This document shows, one piece after another, positions 20,119-29,537 of a DNA stretch of 64,000 nucleotides. The stretch lies in NCBI GenBank assembly GCA_001600355.1, contig BCJU01000006.1, positions 121,803-185,802 on the forward strand. Reading direction: 5' to 3'. The translations under genes were made by a program, and so were the position numbers. The stretch is from Meira nashicola (taxonomy: Eukaryota; Basidiomycota; Exobasidiomycetes; Exobasidiales; Brachybasidiaceae). How positions within the stretch are numbered: the stretch's first letter is position 1; every line of letters starts with the position of its first letter. The notes beneath the pieces are model-generated. The model ran no database searches, was not told the origin of the DNA, and saw only the letters and a list, made by a program, of their open reading frames with translations.

Positions 20119-21825
20119 ATGCCAACAATTCAATCAGAACCGCCAATTGCTAATCTCGATGAGTTTGATGAAAAGAAACAAAGTGTTACCCAGCTCGCTA
20201 CTATGGATGATGGAAATATGGAAACTGAAAGTCAAGTAGTTTGTCTAAATATATCTGAAAAAGAAAGAAAAAAAATACTCCTCAAGGTTGACCTTCATAT
20301 GATTCCTGCATTGGCGCTAATCTACCTCTTTTCGTATATCGATCGAGCAAATATCGGAAATGCAAAGATTGAAGGTTTAGAAAAGGACCTCGGCTTATCT
20401 TCATCGCAGTATAACGTTGTCCTTTCTATGTTCTTCTTGACTTATGTCATTTTTGGTAAGTAGCATAATTTTGATGAAAGCCCTAATGAAACTATTTTTA
20501 ACTCTCTCTTTCTTTTTTCTGTTGTAGAAATACCTTCAAGCTATGTTCTTGAAAGTTGGTTTAGGACAAGACCATCGAGATGGATTTCTATTATTGTAGT
20601 AGTTTGGGGAGCAATGATGACTTTGGTAAGTAGAGATTTGATATCAACCTAAAGAAGAATTACTTAAATCTTTTTATTTTCTTCTTTTATTTATAACCAA
20701 AAGCATGCAATCGTACAAAATTATGGCGGAATCCTCACTGTTCGCTTATTGATGGGCATGGCGGAAGCGGGCGCATTTCCTGCTAGTATTGCATTACTCA
20801 GTAAATGGTATACACAATATGAACTTGCGTACAGGCTTTCATTCTTTTATTTAGGATCCGCTCTATCAGGTGCATTTTCTGGCATTTTAGCTTATGCATT
20901 AGCTAAATTAAACGGAGTTGGAGGTTTAGAAGGATGGAGATGGATATTTTTAATCGAAGGAGCTGCAACTGTTCTCTTAGGTCTCGTAGTACCTTTCATC
21001 CTTAGTGATCTTCCGGAAAATAAACCTTCTTGGCTTACTAAAGAGGAAGCACATTATTTAACTCAACGTATGATTATACAAAACGGAGGAGAAGAAGAAA
21101 ATAAAAGAGGTCATCATCTCTCTTTTTCTACGTTATGGTCAGTAATAAGCGATTGGCAAATGTATCCTCTTATCTTTTCTCAATGGTCAAACACAGTTCC
21201 AACTTATGGTCTAAAGTTTACACTTCCAACGATTATCAGAAATATGGGCTTCACAGCAAGTAATGCACAATTACTCAGTATTCCACCTTATGTGGCAGGC
21301 GCAATAAGTGCACTTACCTTCAATTATTTTTCCGACAAATTTCGAAGGAGAGCAATTTTTCTTTTAATTCCACAATCAATTTTAATCGTAGCTTATATTC
21401 TTCTCACTATTTTAGCACCGAATATTAAGCGAAACATAGGTCCTTGCTTTTTCGCAATTATTTTAGCAAATATCGGCTGTTATCCTATCAATCCTGCTAC
21501 TTCTTCTTGGTGTAGTAATAATACAAGTGGTGTAGCGAAACGTAGTATTGCGATTGCTTATATGATCTCATTATCAAGCGTTGGTGGAATTTTCTCAAGT
21601 TATATTTTTATTCAATCTGAAGCTCCAGGTTATCCTACCGGTTTCGGTGTCTCTTTAGCTTTTGCAGCAGCGGGTGCAGTAGCAATAATCTTTCTTGACT
21701 TTAATTATTCACGAATTAATAAGAAACGAGATCGAATGACTGAAGATGAAATACGTACAAAATACACACAAGCACAATTGGACGCTCTTGGTGATCGAAG
21801 CCCTTATTTCAGGTACACATTGTAA
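20119..21825 (+). CDS. MFS transporter of the anion:cation symporter (Dal5-like) family, three exons, 518 aa
   Basis: Exons 20119-20455, 20528-20625 and 20704-21825, with GTAAGT donors and introns of 72 and 78 bases; the joins keep frame. The protein starts with a charged cytosolic tail, then the characteristic KVDLHMIPALALIYLFSYIDRANIGNAKIEGL of allantoate permease-like carriers. About twelve membrane helices follow, and the tail is charged (RINKKRDRM). Such carriers import organic anions such as ureidosuccinate, nicotinate, pantothenate, tartrate or hydroxy acids with protons. Its promoter shares the TCCGGGA motif, and its neighbours are dicarboxylate-type enzymes, so it is probably the uptake carrier for the cluster's organic acid. 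The substrate is inferred. Confidence 0.9.
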
Positions 21826-22084
21826 ACTACCTTATTTTTTTTTCTCAATTTATTAATAGACATTATGCTAAAAGCCATCGAGTCCAATTATATACTATTA
21901 TAAAACAGAAAGGAGACCCAACAGAGTTTTTAGTACTTTACAACCCCGCCCGAAATCTCCGCTCGATTTTGTGTTCGGTCAAATTCCGGGAAACATACCG
22001 GCGGGTTTCAATCAACGAGTAGGGTATATAAAGGTACACAAAATGATTTTATACTTACCTTATAATTATTTTATACTATAAATC
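21826..22084. promoter_or_regulatory. Promoter with an AATTCCGGGAAAC motif
   Basis: The region upstream of the dehydrogenase at 22085 carries AATTCCGGGAAAC at 21982-21994, nearly palindromic around TTCCGGGAA and matching the words at 17.4 and 19.7 kb. ACCGGCGGG follows at 21997-22005. TATATAAA at 22024-22031 could be the TATA box. Confidence 0.5.
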
Positions 22085-23071
22085 ATGGCGCAAATATCAA
22101 AATCTGAAAAGCTACCCGCTATTTATATGCTTGATCCTTATCATCCTGATGCAATACAAAAGCTTAAAGAAGCACCGAATGTTCGTCTAATTCTTCCGAA
22201 TGATCCTTCAAAGAGCAATTTTCATCAAGATGCAAGTATTCTCCTTTTAAGAAGTGAAACAAGAATTACAAAAAGTGAAATCATGCAATGTAAAAGACTA
22301 CAATGTATCATAAAGCAAGGTGTTGGAGTGGATAATATTGATTTACAAGCTTGTCATGAAGCAAAAATTCAAGTTTATAATACCCCCGGTCTAAATTCTG
22401 AATCGGTAGCAGAACTTTCGATTGCAATGGCACTTTATATTGCAAGGAGGATTGGCGAAATTGATCATTTGATTCGAAAAGGCGATTACGTAATTCGCAG
22501 TAATTATTTAGGTAAAAGCTTATATGGTAAAACGATTGGAATTATAGGAATGGGAGGTATCGGGTTCGAATTGGCAAAGAAGTGGGTTGGCGCAATGGAA
22601 GGTAAAGTACTTGGATACGATCCATACTGTAGTACTGTTGAAAAATGGAAAGATCAACTTTCTGATCGATTTACTCGTTGTTCAAGTTTGGAAAAAATAT
22701 TGGAATCCTCAGACGTAATTTCTCTGCATTTACCTCTTACTGAAAACACTAAAAATTTGATCTCACATGAGCAATTTTCTATTATGAAATCCGACGCAAT
22801 CCTTTTAAATTGCGCAAGAGGAGGAATCGTTGACGAAGAGGCCTTAAAATGCGTATTAGAAAAGGGTAAATTATTCGGCGTTGGATTGGATGCATTATCG
22901 ATAGAGCCTCCCACAAAGAAAGATCACTCTGATTTACTCAAATTTCCCAACGTACTTCTTACGCCTCACATTGGCGCTTCAACAAAGGAGAATCAAAGTA
23001 AGTCTGGCTTAAAAGCAGTTGAAATGGCTTTACAATTCCTTTCAGGGGAATTGACGAGCAAGCCACTTTGA
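22085..23071 (+). CDS. D-isomer-specific 2-hydroxyacid dehydrogenase, 328 aa
   Basis: NAD(P)-dependent oxidoreductase of the D-2-hydroxyacid family (phosphoglycerate dehydrogenase/hydroxypyruvate reductase type). The Rossmann motif is IGIIGMGGIG with Gly155, 157 and 160. The catalytic set is visible as Arg245 in NCARGGIVDE, Glu274 in LSIEPP and His295 in TPHIGAST. The C-terminus ends soon after the catalytic domain, with no ACT regulatory domain, so a serine-pathway PGDH is less likely. It probably interconverts a 2-oxo acid and its D-hydroxy acid in the cytosol. It is intronless, with a promoter sharing the cluster motif. In the cluster it could handle the oxo acid released by the RraA-type aldolase. 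Confidence 0.9.
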   Translation: MAQISKSEKLPAIYMLDPYHPDAIQKLKEAPNVRLILPNDPSKSNFHQDASILLLRSETRITKSEIMQCKRLQCIIKQGVGVDNIDLQACHEAKIQVYNTPGLNSESVAELSIAMALYIARRIGEIDHLIRKGDYVIRSNYLGKSLYGKTIGIIGMGGIGFELAKKWVGAMEGKVLGYDPYCSTVEKWKDQLSDRFTRCSSLEKILESSDVISLHLPLTENTKNLISHEQFSIMKSDAILLNCARGGIVDEEALKCVLEKGKLFGVGLDALSIEPPTKKDHSDLLKFPNVLLTPHIGASTKENQSKSGLKAVEMALQFLSGELTSKPL

Positions 23072-23205
23072 TAGTTTTATAAAAAAAGGCTTTTATCGTT
23101 TATCCTAATAAAAAGGTTAATTTTATAAATGAAGATTATCCTTTCACATCTCTTATTTAAGTATAGAAGAGTGATAAATAAGGCATAAAGCCTGGTATTC
23201 GATAT

Positions 23206-23462
23206 TCAATGGTTATACATAGCTTCAGGTGTTAAATTAGAGGGCAAAGTGGTATTTGCCATAGCAATGATAATTATTTTCTTCATTAGCCATAATAGCG
23301 ATAAGAAAGCGATATTAAACAGAGAATATAGAAGAATAGAAGTGGAACTTGTTACTGCGGGAAAGTGTAGTCTAAAATTAGAAATCACTTACGGAGATAA
23401 GAGCTATAGAATGTATGATTTAGATAGAAAGCATCACGAGGATAAAGATGAAATATTCTATT
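23206..23462 (+). pseudogene. Relic copy of the decayed gene at 7922-8331
   Basis: Short coding-like segments match the decayed gene at 7.9-8.3 kb in the same order. GVKLEGKVVFA near 23218-23255 corresponds to VKPEDKAAIP, and ITYGDKSYRMYDLDRKHHEDKDE near 23380-23455 corresponds to IIYGNKSYRLYSLDGKHHKDREE. Between them the reading is disrupted. The relic ends abruptly at a TAA (23462-23464), where the other copy continues for about 40 codons. I do not recognise the family. Confidence 0.5.
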
Positions 23463-23517
23463 AACAGATTTCTCAAACTCTCCTTAAATTTTAACAAAGA
23501 ATACTCCTATGTCCGAC

Positions 23518-23755
23518 TGTTAGACAATGCATCATCGAGGTTACGACCACGTACGTATATTTGCGGCAACGTGAGTCACGCCCAGCTTTGTACGCCTCGA
23601 AGGCTGAATGAAACCTCAGCCCTGACGCCCGAAGTTGGCAAATTTTATACATTTTCGTAACATATATAAGTCCTATCTATCACACAGACATGTATCTATT
23701 TTTCTTCACCTCTTTTATTTATTATTTTATTATCCCAATACTTGCGTCTAACACC
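23518..23755. repeat. Diverged interspersed repeat, second copy at 54052-54292
   Basis: About 240 bases align with 54052-54292 with many substitutions and small gaps. Shared blocks include ACGACCACGTACGTA/ATGACCACGTACGTA, TACGCCTCGAAGGCT, GAAACCTCAGCCCT, AACATATATAA and ATACTTGCGTCTAACA. It is not coding. It may be a promoter segment, since the end lies about 115 bases before the gene at 23870, or part of an ancient mobile element. Confidence 0.75.
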
Positions 23756-23869
23756 GACGCGCTAGTGGTAGGGCTTAAATCCGAACCTTATAAGAAGCGG
23801 GCTACTTTATCAGGTGGTTTAAGCCCGTACTTTTCTTCTTATTACATCATTTGAAAGCATATTTTTATA

Positions 23870-24652
23870 ATGACAGATGGTGGCAAGATAAAAGCAATCT
23901 TTTTCGATTTTATGGGAACTTGTCTTGATTGGTGTTCTAGTGTGGAAAAAAGCTTACCATTAGCAATCGATCAAAAAGAAAGACGTTCATTTGCATTAGC
24001 TTGGCGGGTAGCATACTTTCGAGAGAATGAGAAAAGATTAGCAAACGGTCTTGCAGTGGAAGATTTTGACGTAACACTTCTTAAGACGCTGGATCAAATT
24101 TTAGATCCAAACATGATCGATATGCTTAAATTGCCCTCGGAGATAAGAATAGACCTGAAATCGGAAACATTATCTATCCTTAAGCAATTCTTTAACGATC
24201 CCTCCGCTCGATCCAAATCAATCTCTTCTTGGCATAATCAGAAAGCATGGCCTGACGTTTTTGACGCATTACAATCTCTTCGTGGAAAAGTTGGATGTGA
24301 AGTATTCGTACATGGAAATGGAACGACAAGGTTACAATTAGATCTAATAAATTCGTCAGGCTTACGATTTGACCTATTATTTTCCAGTGAAATGTTAGAA
24401 GAACAAAAGCCATCTTCAAAAGCTTATTTAAAAGCATTAAAACTCGTAAAATATAAACCTCAACAATGCCTAACAGTTGCAGCTCATGTAGTTGATTTAA
24501 GAGGAGCAAAAGCAGTTGGAATGCGAACAATCTATATTCATCGATCTACTGATGATATTGAAGAAGATTTAAATGATATACAGAACGAATTCGACCATGT
24601 CCTTGATGACATGCGCGATTTAGGCAATATCGTTGATCGTCTAAAATGCTGA
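23870..24652 (+). CDS. HAD-superfamily hydrolase, haloacid dehalogenase type II-like, 260 aa
   Basis: Predicted aspartate-nucleophile hydrolase. Motif I is IFFDFMGTCLDW, with the nucleophile Asp13 in the position used by 2-haloacid dehalogenases. Motif II is VFVHGNGTTR, motif III the Lys in PSSKAYLKAL, and motif IV the C-terminal VAAHVVDLRGAKAVGMRTIYI with acidic Asp. A helical cap domain fills the interval between motifs I and II. Fungal relatives are annotated as dehalogenases, but many act on phosphate esters, so the substrate is open. It is intronless and sits downstream of the 2-hydroxyacid dehydrogenase in the same orientation, so it may belong to that cluster. Confidence 0.82.
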   Translation: MTDGGKIKAIFFDFMGTCLDWCSSVEKSLPLAIDQKERRSFALAWRVAYFRENEKRLANGLAVEDFDVTLLKTLDQILDPNMIDMLKLPSEIRIDLKSETLSILKQFFNDPSARSKSISSWHNQKAWPDVFDALQSLRGKVGCEVFVHGNGTTRLQLDLINSSGLRFDLLFSSEMLEEQKPSSKAYLKALKLVKYKPQQCLTVAAHVVDLRGAKAVGMRTIYIHRSTDDIEEDLNDIQNEFDHVLDDMRDLGNIVDRLKC

Positions 24653-24875
24653 AACAACGTATGTATGTACGTGCATCAATACAAAACACAGTCCAAGTGC
24701 ATTGCAAACGAAGGTACAACTTCTTCTAATATCCGCTTTTAGTGTCATTTTGTTGCTCAGCATTTTTCTTAGACTCCGATTTTATGCATACTCCAAATGC
24801 ATATAAAATGCATGCATGTTAACTTTGAACAAATCAATACATATTGCACCCCATCTTTTATATCCAACGGACAAT

Positions 24876-25847
24876 ATGGCAACATTCGATTTTAATACTA
24901 CAGCTGAAGAAGCTAGTCATACCTTCTCTGAACAAATTGCAGGAAAATTGATTCTTATAACAGGAGTTAGTATAAACAGTATAGGAAGTGAATTTTGTAC
25001 TTCTATAATACAGCATTCGCCAAAATTATTAATCATTGCTGGACGTAATAAAGACAAATTACAAAAAACAAAGTCTGCAATTGAAGAAAAGATTATCGAT
25101 AAGACTTCAAAAGTTGAATGTTTAATCTTAGATTTATCTGATCAAGAACAAATTCGTAAGTCAGCAAATGAAGCTATTCAAAGATTCAAAACGGAAAAGA
25201 TTGATGTTCTTATCAATAGTGCCGGAGTAATGGCAGTGAAAGAATTCAGAACAACTGTACAAGATATAGAAATGCAATTCGGAATCAATCATATCGGTCA
25301 CTTTCTCTTTACCAATTTAGTAAAACCAATCTTAAAGGAAAGAGGCAGAGTTCTAAGTATTGCAAGTGACGGTTATCGATTAAGTCCTGTTCGATTTGAA
25401 GATATTTCATTCCAAGAAGGTAAAACGTATGATAAATGGAAAGCATACGGGCAAAGTAAGACTGCAAATATGCTCTTTATCATGGAATTCAGTAAACGTA
25501 ACGCTGGTAAGTTTACCGGTATAAGTCTTCATCCTGGTGCAATACATACAAACCTTGGAAGTCATCTTAGCGTTGAAGATTTCGAAGAACTTCGTAATCA
25601 AGACGAACAGGGAGGTTTTCTGAATAAAGCTTTCGGTTTAAAGTTTAAATCTCTACAACAAGGTGCTGCAACATATGTACGTGCTGCATTTGATCCTACG
25701 CTTGATGCTCATTCAGGTTCTTATATGGAAGATTGTCAAGTTGTTCCTCCACAAAAGATTTATTCTTGGGGAAGGGATGCGGTAAACGCAGAAATGTTGT
25801 GGACACTTAGTGAAAGATTGGTTAATAAACAATTTCCATCAAATTAA
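24876..25847 (+). CDS. Short-chain dehydrogenase/reductase, about 323 aa
   Basis: NAD(P)-dependent oxidoreductase of the classical/extended SDR type, closest in style to WW-domain oxidoreductase or retinol-dehydrogenase-like fungal proteins. Motifs are ILITGVSINSIG (cofactor loop), LDLSD, NSAGV (NNAG equivalent), Ser in SIASDGYR and YGQSK (YxxxK active site), then HPGAIHTNLG. The ATG at 24876 is preferred; an upstream in-frame ATG at 24816 would add 20 residues without family match. It is intronless. Its 3' end converges on the esterase at 25883, leaving only 35 bases between stop codons. The substrate is unknown. Confidence 0.9.
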   Translation: MATFDFNTTAEEASHTFSEQIAGKLILITGVSINSIGSEFCTSIIQHSPKLLIIAGRNKDKLQKTKSAIEEKIIDKTSKVECLILDLSDQEQIRKSANEAIQRFKTEKIDVLINSAGVMAVKEFRTTVQDIEMQFGINHIGHFLFTNLVKPILKERGRVLSIASDGYRLSPVRFEDISFQEGKTYDKWKAYGQSKTANMLFIMEFSKRNAGKFTGISLHPGAIHTNLGSHLSVEDFEELRNQDEQGGFLNKAFGLKFKSLQQGAATYVRAAFDPTLDAHSGSYMEDCQVVPPQKIYSWGRDAVNAEMLWTLSERLVNKQFPSN

Positions 25848-25882
25848 GATCACTAAGAGGCTGTTTGCTGTAATATCACATC

Positions 25883-26854
25883 CTAATGAAGGTGACCTAG
25901 TAGCCAATCGAGCATTTGTACAATTCCCAAATTGGCAAGAGTTTTATTGTCGTTTGGATCTGCAATCATATCAAAGAAATGTGCTTGTTCCTTGACCAAA
26001 AGAAGACTGTGTTCTATACCCGAATCTGCAAGACAATTGGCAACATCCTTTGAATTTGACGGTAGGATGACCATATCATTATTTCCATGCAGTAAAAACG
26101 TTGATGGAAATATATCTTTTTTCTCTTTAATACTGATTCGTACGTCCCACAGCTCTAGCATAGCAGGTAAACAAGGATCTCCAATAATCCATGAGCGCCA
26201 CTGTGCTTGTTGAGCCATATAAATTGCAGCTCTATGTCTGCCTGTAATAGATCCAGTTTTATAATCAAAATCAGGAACTGCACCTGCTACAAGAGGGCCA
26301 TCAATGTATTCTTTTACGCGAGAATATTCAATTTGAGGTAGATTTGGTGTTTCTAGAGGTTTCTCGTAGTGCTCATCAGTAAGACTTGTCATCGGATAAA
26401 TTGCTCCTAAGCATAACTTTTCCACATAAGAAGAATGATCGATCGTACCTAAAAGTAAACAAAGCCAACCTCCTGCTGATCCTCCAAATACTATAGCATG
26501 TTTTGAAAGGTGTTTTAGAGGATGCAAATGTCCTGTTGAATGCAAATATGATTCAAGTTTTATGAAAGTAAATCGAAATGCATCAATTATATCTTGAAAA
26601 GAATCTGAAATTTTTGCTTGTGGAGCAAGTCGGTAATCTGTACTGATCAAGATAGAATTATGTTGTTGGGCTTTTACCGGTAGCCAACGAGGTATATCAG
26701 TTCTGTCCATAGCAACCATTGCGCCACCATGAACATAAAACATCACATCTAATTCATTGACGTCATTTTGAGGAATATAAACGTCAAGATTAATAGAGAG
26801 TCCTTCTACTTCCTTGAATTTGACGGAAATTGACGGCTGAGGGTTGTCGTACAT
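25883..26854 (-). CDS. Alpha/beta hydrolase-3 type esterase/lipase, 323 aa
   Basis: Serine esterase of the hormone-sensitive-lipase-like branch. The oxyanion motif YVHGG is near residue 40 and the nucleophile elbow FGGSAGG near residues 128-134. A Tyr/Leu-rich lid region follows, with a catalytic Asp in LLHGNNDMVILP and His in EQAHFFDM near the C-terminus. There is no signal peptide, so it is probably cytosolic. It is intronless and convergent with the SDR. It could hydrolyse short esters or lactones; the exact substrate cannot be told. Confidence 0.87.
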   Translation of the reverse strand: MYDNPQPSISVKFKEVEGLSINLDVYIPQNDVNELDVMFYVHGGAMVAMDRTDIPRWLPVKAQQHNSILISTDYRLAPQAKISDSFQDIIDAFRFTFIKLESYLHSTGHLHPLKHLSKHAIVFGGSAGGWLCLLLGTIDHSSYVEKLCLGAIYPMTSLTDEHYEKPLETPNLPQIEYSRVKEYIDGPLVAGAVPDFDYKTGSITGRHRAAIYMAQQAQWRSWIIGDPCLPAMLELWDVRISIKEKKDIFPSTFLLHGNNDMVILPSNSKDVANCLADSGIEHSLLLVKEQAHFFDMIADPNDNKTLANLGIVQMLDWLLGHLH

Positions 26855-27088
26855 GGTATAGAATATGTGAAAGTAAAGATGATAGTTTTCATCATCGCTT
26901 GTTCATTCTCTTTATAGCTGTTGATCATTCGCTTAACTCCGAGAATAGTAAGATGATGATCACTTATGAAGTCTGTCAATGTCATCTTCTAAAAAAAGTA
27001 TACACGCGCGTGAAAGTATATACAAGAGATTAGGTAAGGTTTGCATTATGCAAAAAGTGGAACGAGAATTTAGCGTACAAAGAAAAGA

Positions 27089-28938
27089 TTAAAATACGTT
27101 TCCTTTGGTTTGCTTTTTATCTAGCTTGACGTCCCGAATGATAAACATCATAATCACAGCGCCCAACATGCATAACGTGCCAGCAGTTAACATCCAAGTT
27201 TGCGTACTTTCATAAGCATGAGCGATTGCAATACGAGTTGGATCACCGATAGGGTAACTCAATTGAACATCAAGACTGCTATAAATATCTTGCCATTGAT
27301 CAGCAGTTTCTACCGGAAGATATTCTATCAAATATTTTGGCAAAAGTTGTGTCCAAATTGCACCAGAAACTGAACTTCCAACTGCTCCGCCGATAATGCC
27401 AAAAAGATTAAGAATCGCAAGTGAAGAAGCAGCATCTTGATGTTTAGCAACGGAAAGAACGGCAACTTGATTACAAATAATAATACTTCCTCCAGCTATT
27501 GCCATAAAGATTTGACACATGATAATATAACCAATTCCTGTTCCTTGTCCTCTGAAGTAAATGAGAAGACCTTCGAATAGCATATACATTGGTACTGACC
27601 ACCATAACATCCAACGAAAGCGTTCAGTCTTACGAATTAAGATACCAACGGCAAATAACCAAACTCCATTAACGACGTTGAAGATATTACCAATATAACC
27701 AGCATTCGCGAGGGATTGATTGTAAACCACTTGAAGATATTCGGAAAAATAGATTGACCAACAATAATTTGCAGTTATATAGCAAAGATCAAGTAAGCAA
27801 GTACCTAGAACAGTACGTGAAAGAAGTAAACGCCAAGGGATAAAAGGTTTTGGAGCAACGAATGCTTCAAAGAATGCAAAGCCGATCAGCATGCAAAAGC
27901 CAATAACGAGCATTGCAATAATATGTGAAGTTTTCCATTGATCTTCAGCTGATCCTGCAATTATAAAAGGCAACAAAAATAAGGCAAGTCCACCAGCCAA
28001 AAGAATTACACCGGCCACTGGAAGAGAGGATATTTGTAAGCAATGGGAATGAATCTCGACAAAATCTTACACTTACAATCAAATTCAATAACGAACCATT
28101 TTATCCATTCAAATGCGGTTTTATCATGAATATTTTGTGTTTGAAGAAATCCGTTTGCTTTTGCTTTGCGCTTGTTGTAAAATAAAGAGGACCATAAAGG
28201 TATACAAACAATAGGAAGAATGATTGCAAACGCACCATAACCCCAACGCCAATTTGAATTATTAAAATCTTCTGCTGCTTTTGGACCAGCAAAAGCAGAA
28301 ATGATATAAGGAGAAGAAGTGAAAGCGTATGCTAACCCTCTATCACGTAAAGTTGAAGTATCAATTGTAAAAACGTCAACGCAAAAAATTAGACCAGTAA
28401 AACCAACAGAATAAAAAACTTGAGCGGAAGCATAAGAATAAATATTTGTACATGCTGCACTTAAAATTAAACCAAGAGTTGCAATTGAAGCCATAACTAT
28501 TAATCCATTACCTCTATCCCAAACGTTTAACATTCGCGCTATTGGCATCAATAATGCTCCAGAAAGGGCACTTGAAACAGTTGAAATAACAGTAACAAGT
28601 GGAGCTTCTGAAAAGTCTGATAGAATGTATGGTGATAAATTGCCTGTGATTGATGATTGAAACGCATTCACGCAATAAATCGACCAAAAGCTGTTTAAAT
28701 AAGAAGCAATAGTGAGAAAACAATAAATATATAATTTTTTACGCAAAACCTACCAGGCATAAGTTATAATCAACCAAGTCTTACTCCAACTCATAGTAAT
28801 TGCCTCAACGGTCCTTACACCCGGCTGTGCATCTTGTTCGACTTCTTCTTGATCTTCAACGCTCAAGTCAACTTCATTTTTGGATTGTATATCTTTCTCG
28901 ATGCTTGGATCAAAACTAGGGTGTATAGCTTCAGTCAT
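27089..28938 (-). CDS. MFS siderophore-iron-type transporter, three exons, 575 aa
   Basis: Exons 28754-28938, 28077-28690 and 27089-28017 join across introns of 63 and 59 bases (donors GTAGGT and GTAAGT). The joins give continuous membrane sequence (YACFWSIYCVNAF and EFDLAGVILLAGG). About fourteen helices are expected. The block LAYAFTSSPYIISAFAGPKA is characteristic of the ARN/SIT siderophore-transporter branch of the major facilitator superfamily. Such carriers take up ferric siderophores across the plasma membrane. The N-terminal tail is acidic and cytosolic. No GATA-type iron-regulatory site is obvious upstream. A different substrate is possible, since the branch also includes drug and small-molecule carriers. 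Confidence 0.9.
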
Positions 28939-29537
28939 AATGAGATGAGGTCAATTTAGAGGAGAAAAGAATAAAAGCATAACATTATATACTCCCCCAA
29001 ACAATGTGTTTTTTTATTAAATATTTTGTCAATTATCGAATCAAAACTGTTCATTTATTTTATTTCCTTCTTCATGCATGCGCATTTCTTTTGGTCGCCC
29101 TCGGCATGGTCCATACAAAACCTACAATCCTAATATATATATATGTTAGGTACACTCACCGGACGCTTTTATGAAATTCGGTTCGGCTCGGGTCTCGGTT
29201 CCTAGGATAATTTTTGTGCCTGCATGTTAATCTAATCAGATTCAACCCTTTTTTTTTTTGTTTGCGATACGCGCAGCGCCAGCGCTGAACCTCTCTGAAA
29301 TCAGATCAAAGTCAAGCCACATTAATTGCCGCTCTCGTCTGATACAAGCCATTCATCCGAGAAATAGTTTGGGTAAAATAAATGATCAGAGATGTTCAGA
29401 ATTACTGCTGTAAGATCACACAGATCTTATTGATAAAATTTAATTTTGGAAAGTCCTTTTATACTGGATCTATACTATTTTGCAACTATCTAAAATATTA
29501 CCTAGGTAGTATGTAAGTATTCTATCCTTGCTCGAGA
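28939..29537. other. Intergenic region between a transporter start and the dioxygenase 3' end
   Basis: This stretch holds the siderophore-type transporter promoter at its left end and the downstream region of the dioxygenase at its right. No gene is seen. There is a short TATATATATA run near 29134-29143, a T tract near 29248 and a small GC-rich island around 29270-29290 (GCGCAGCGCCAGCGCTG, partly palindromic). Confidence 0.4.
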
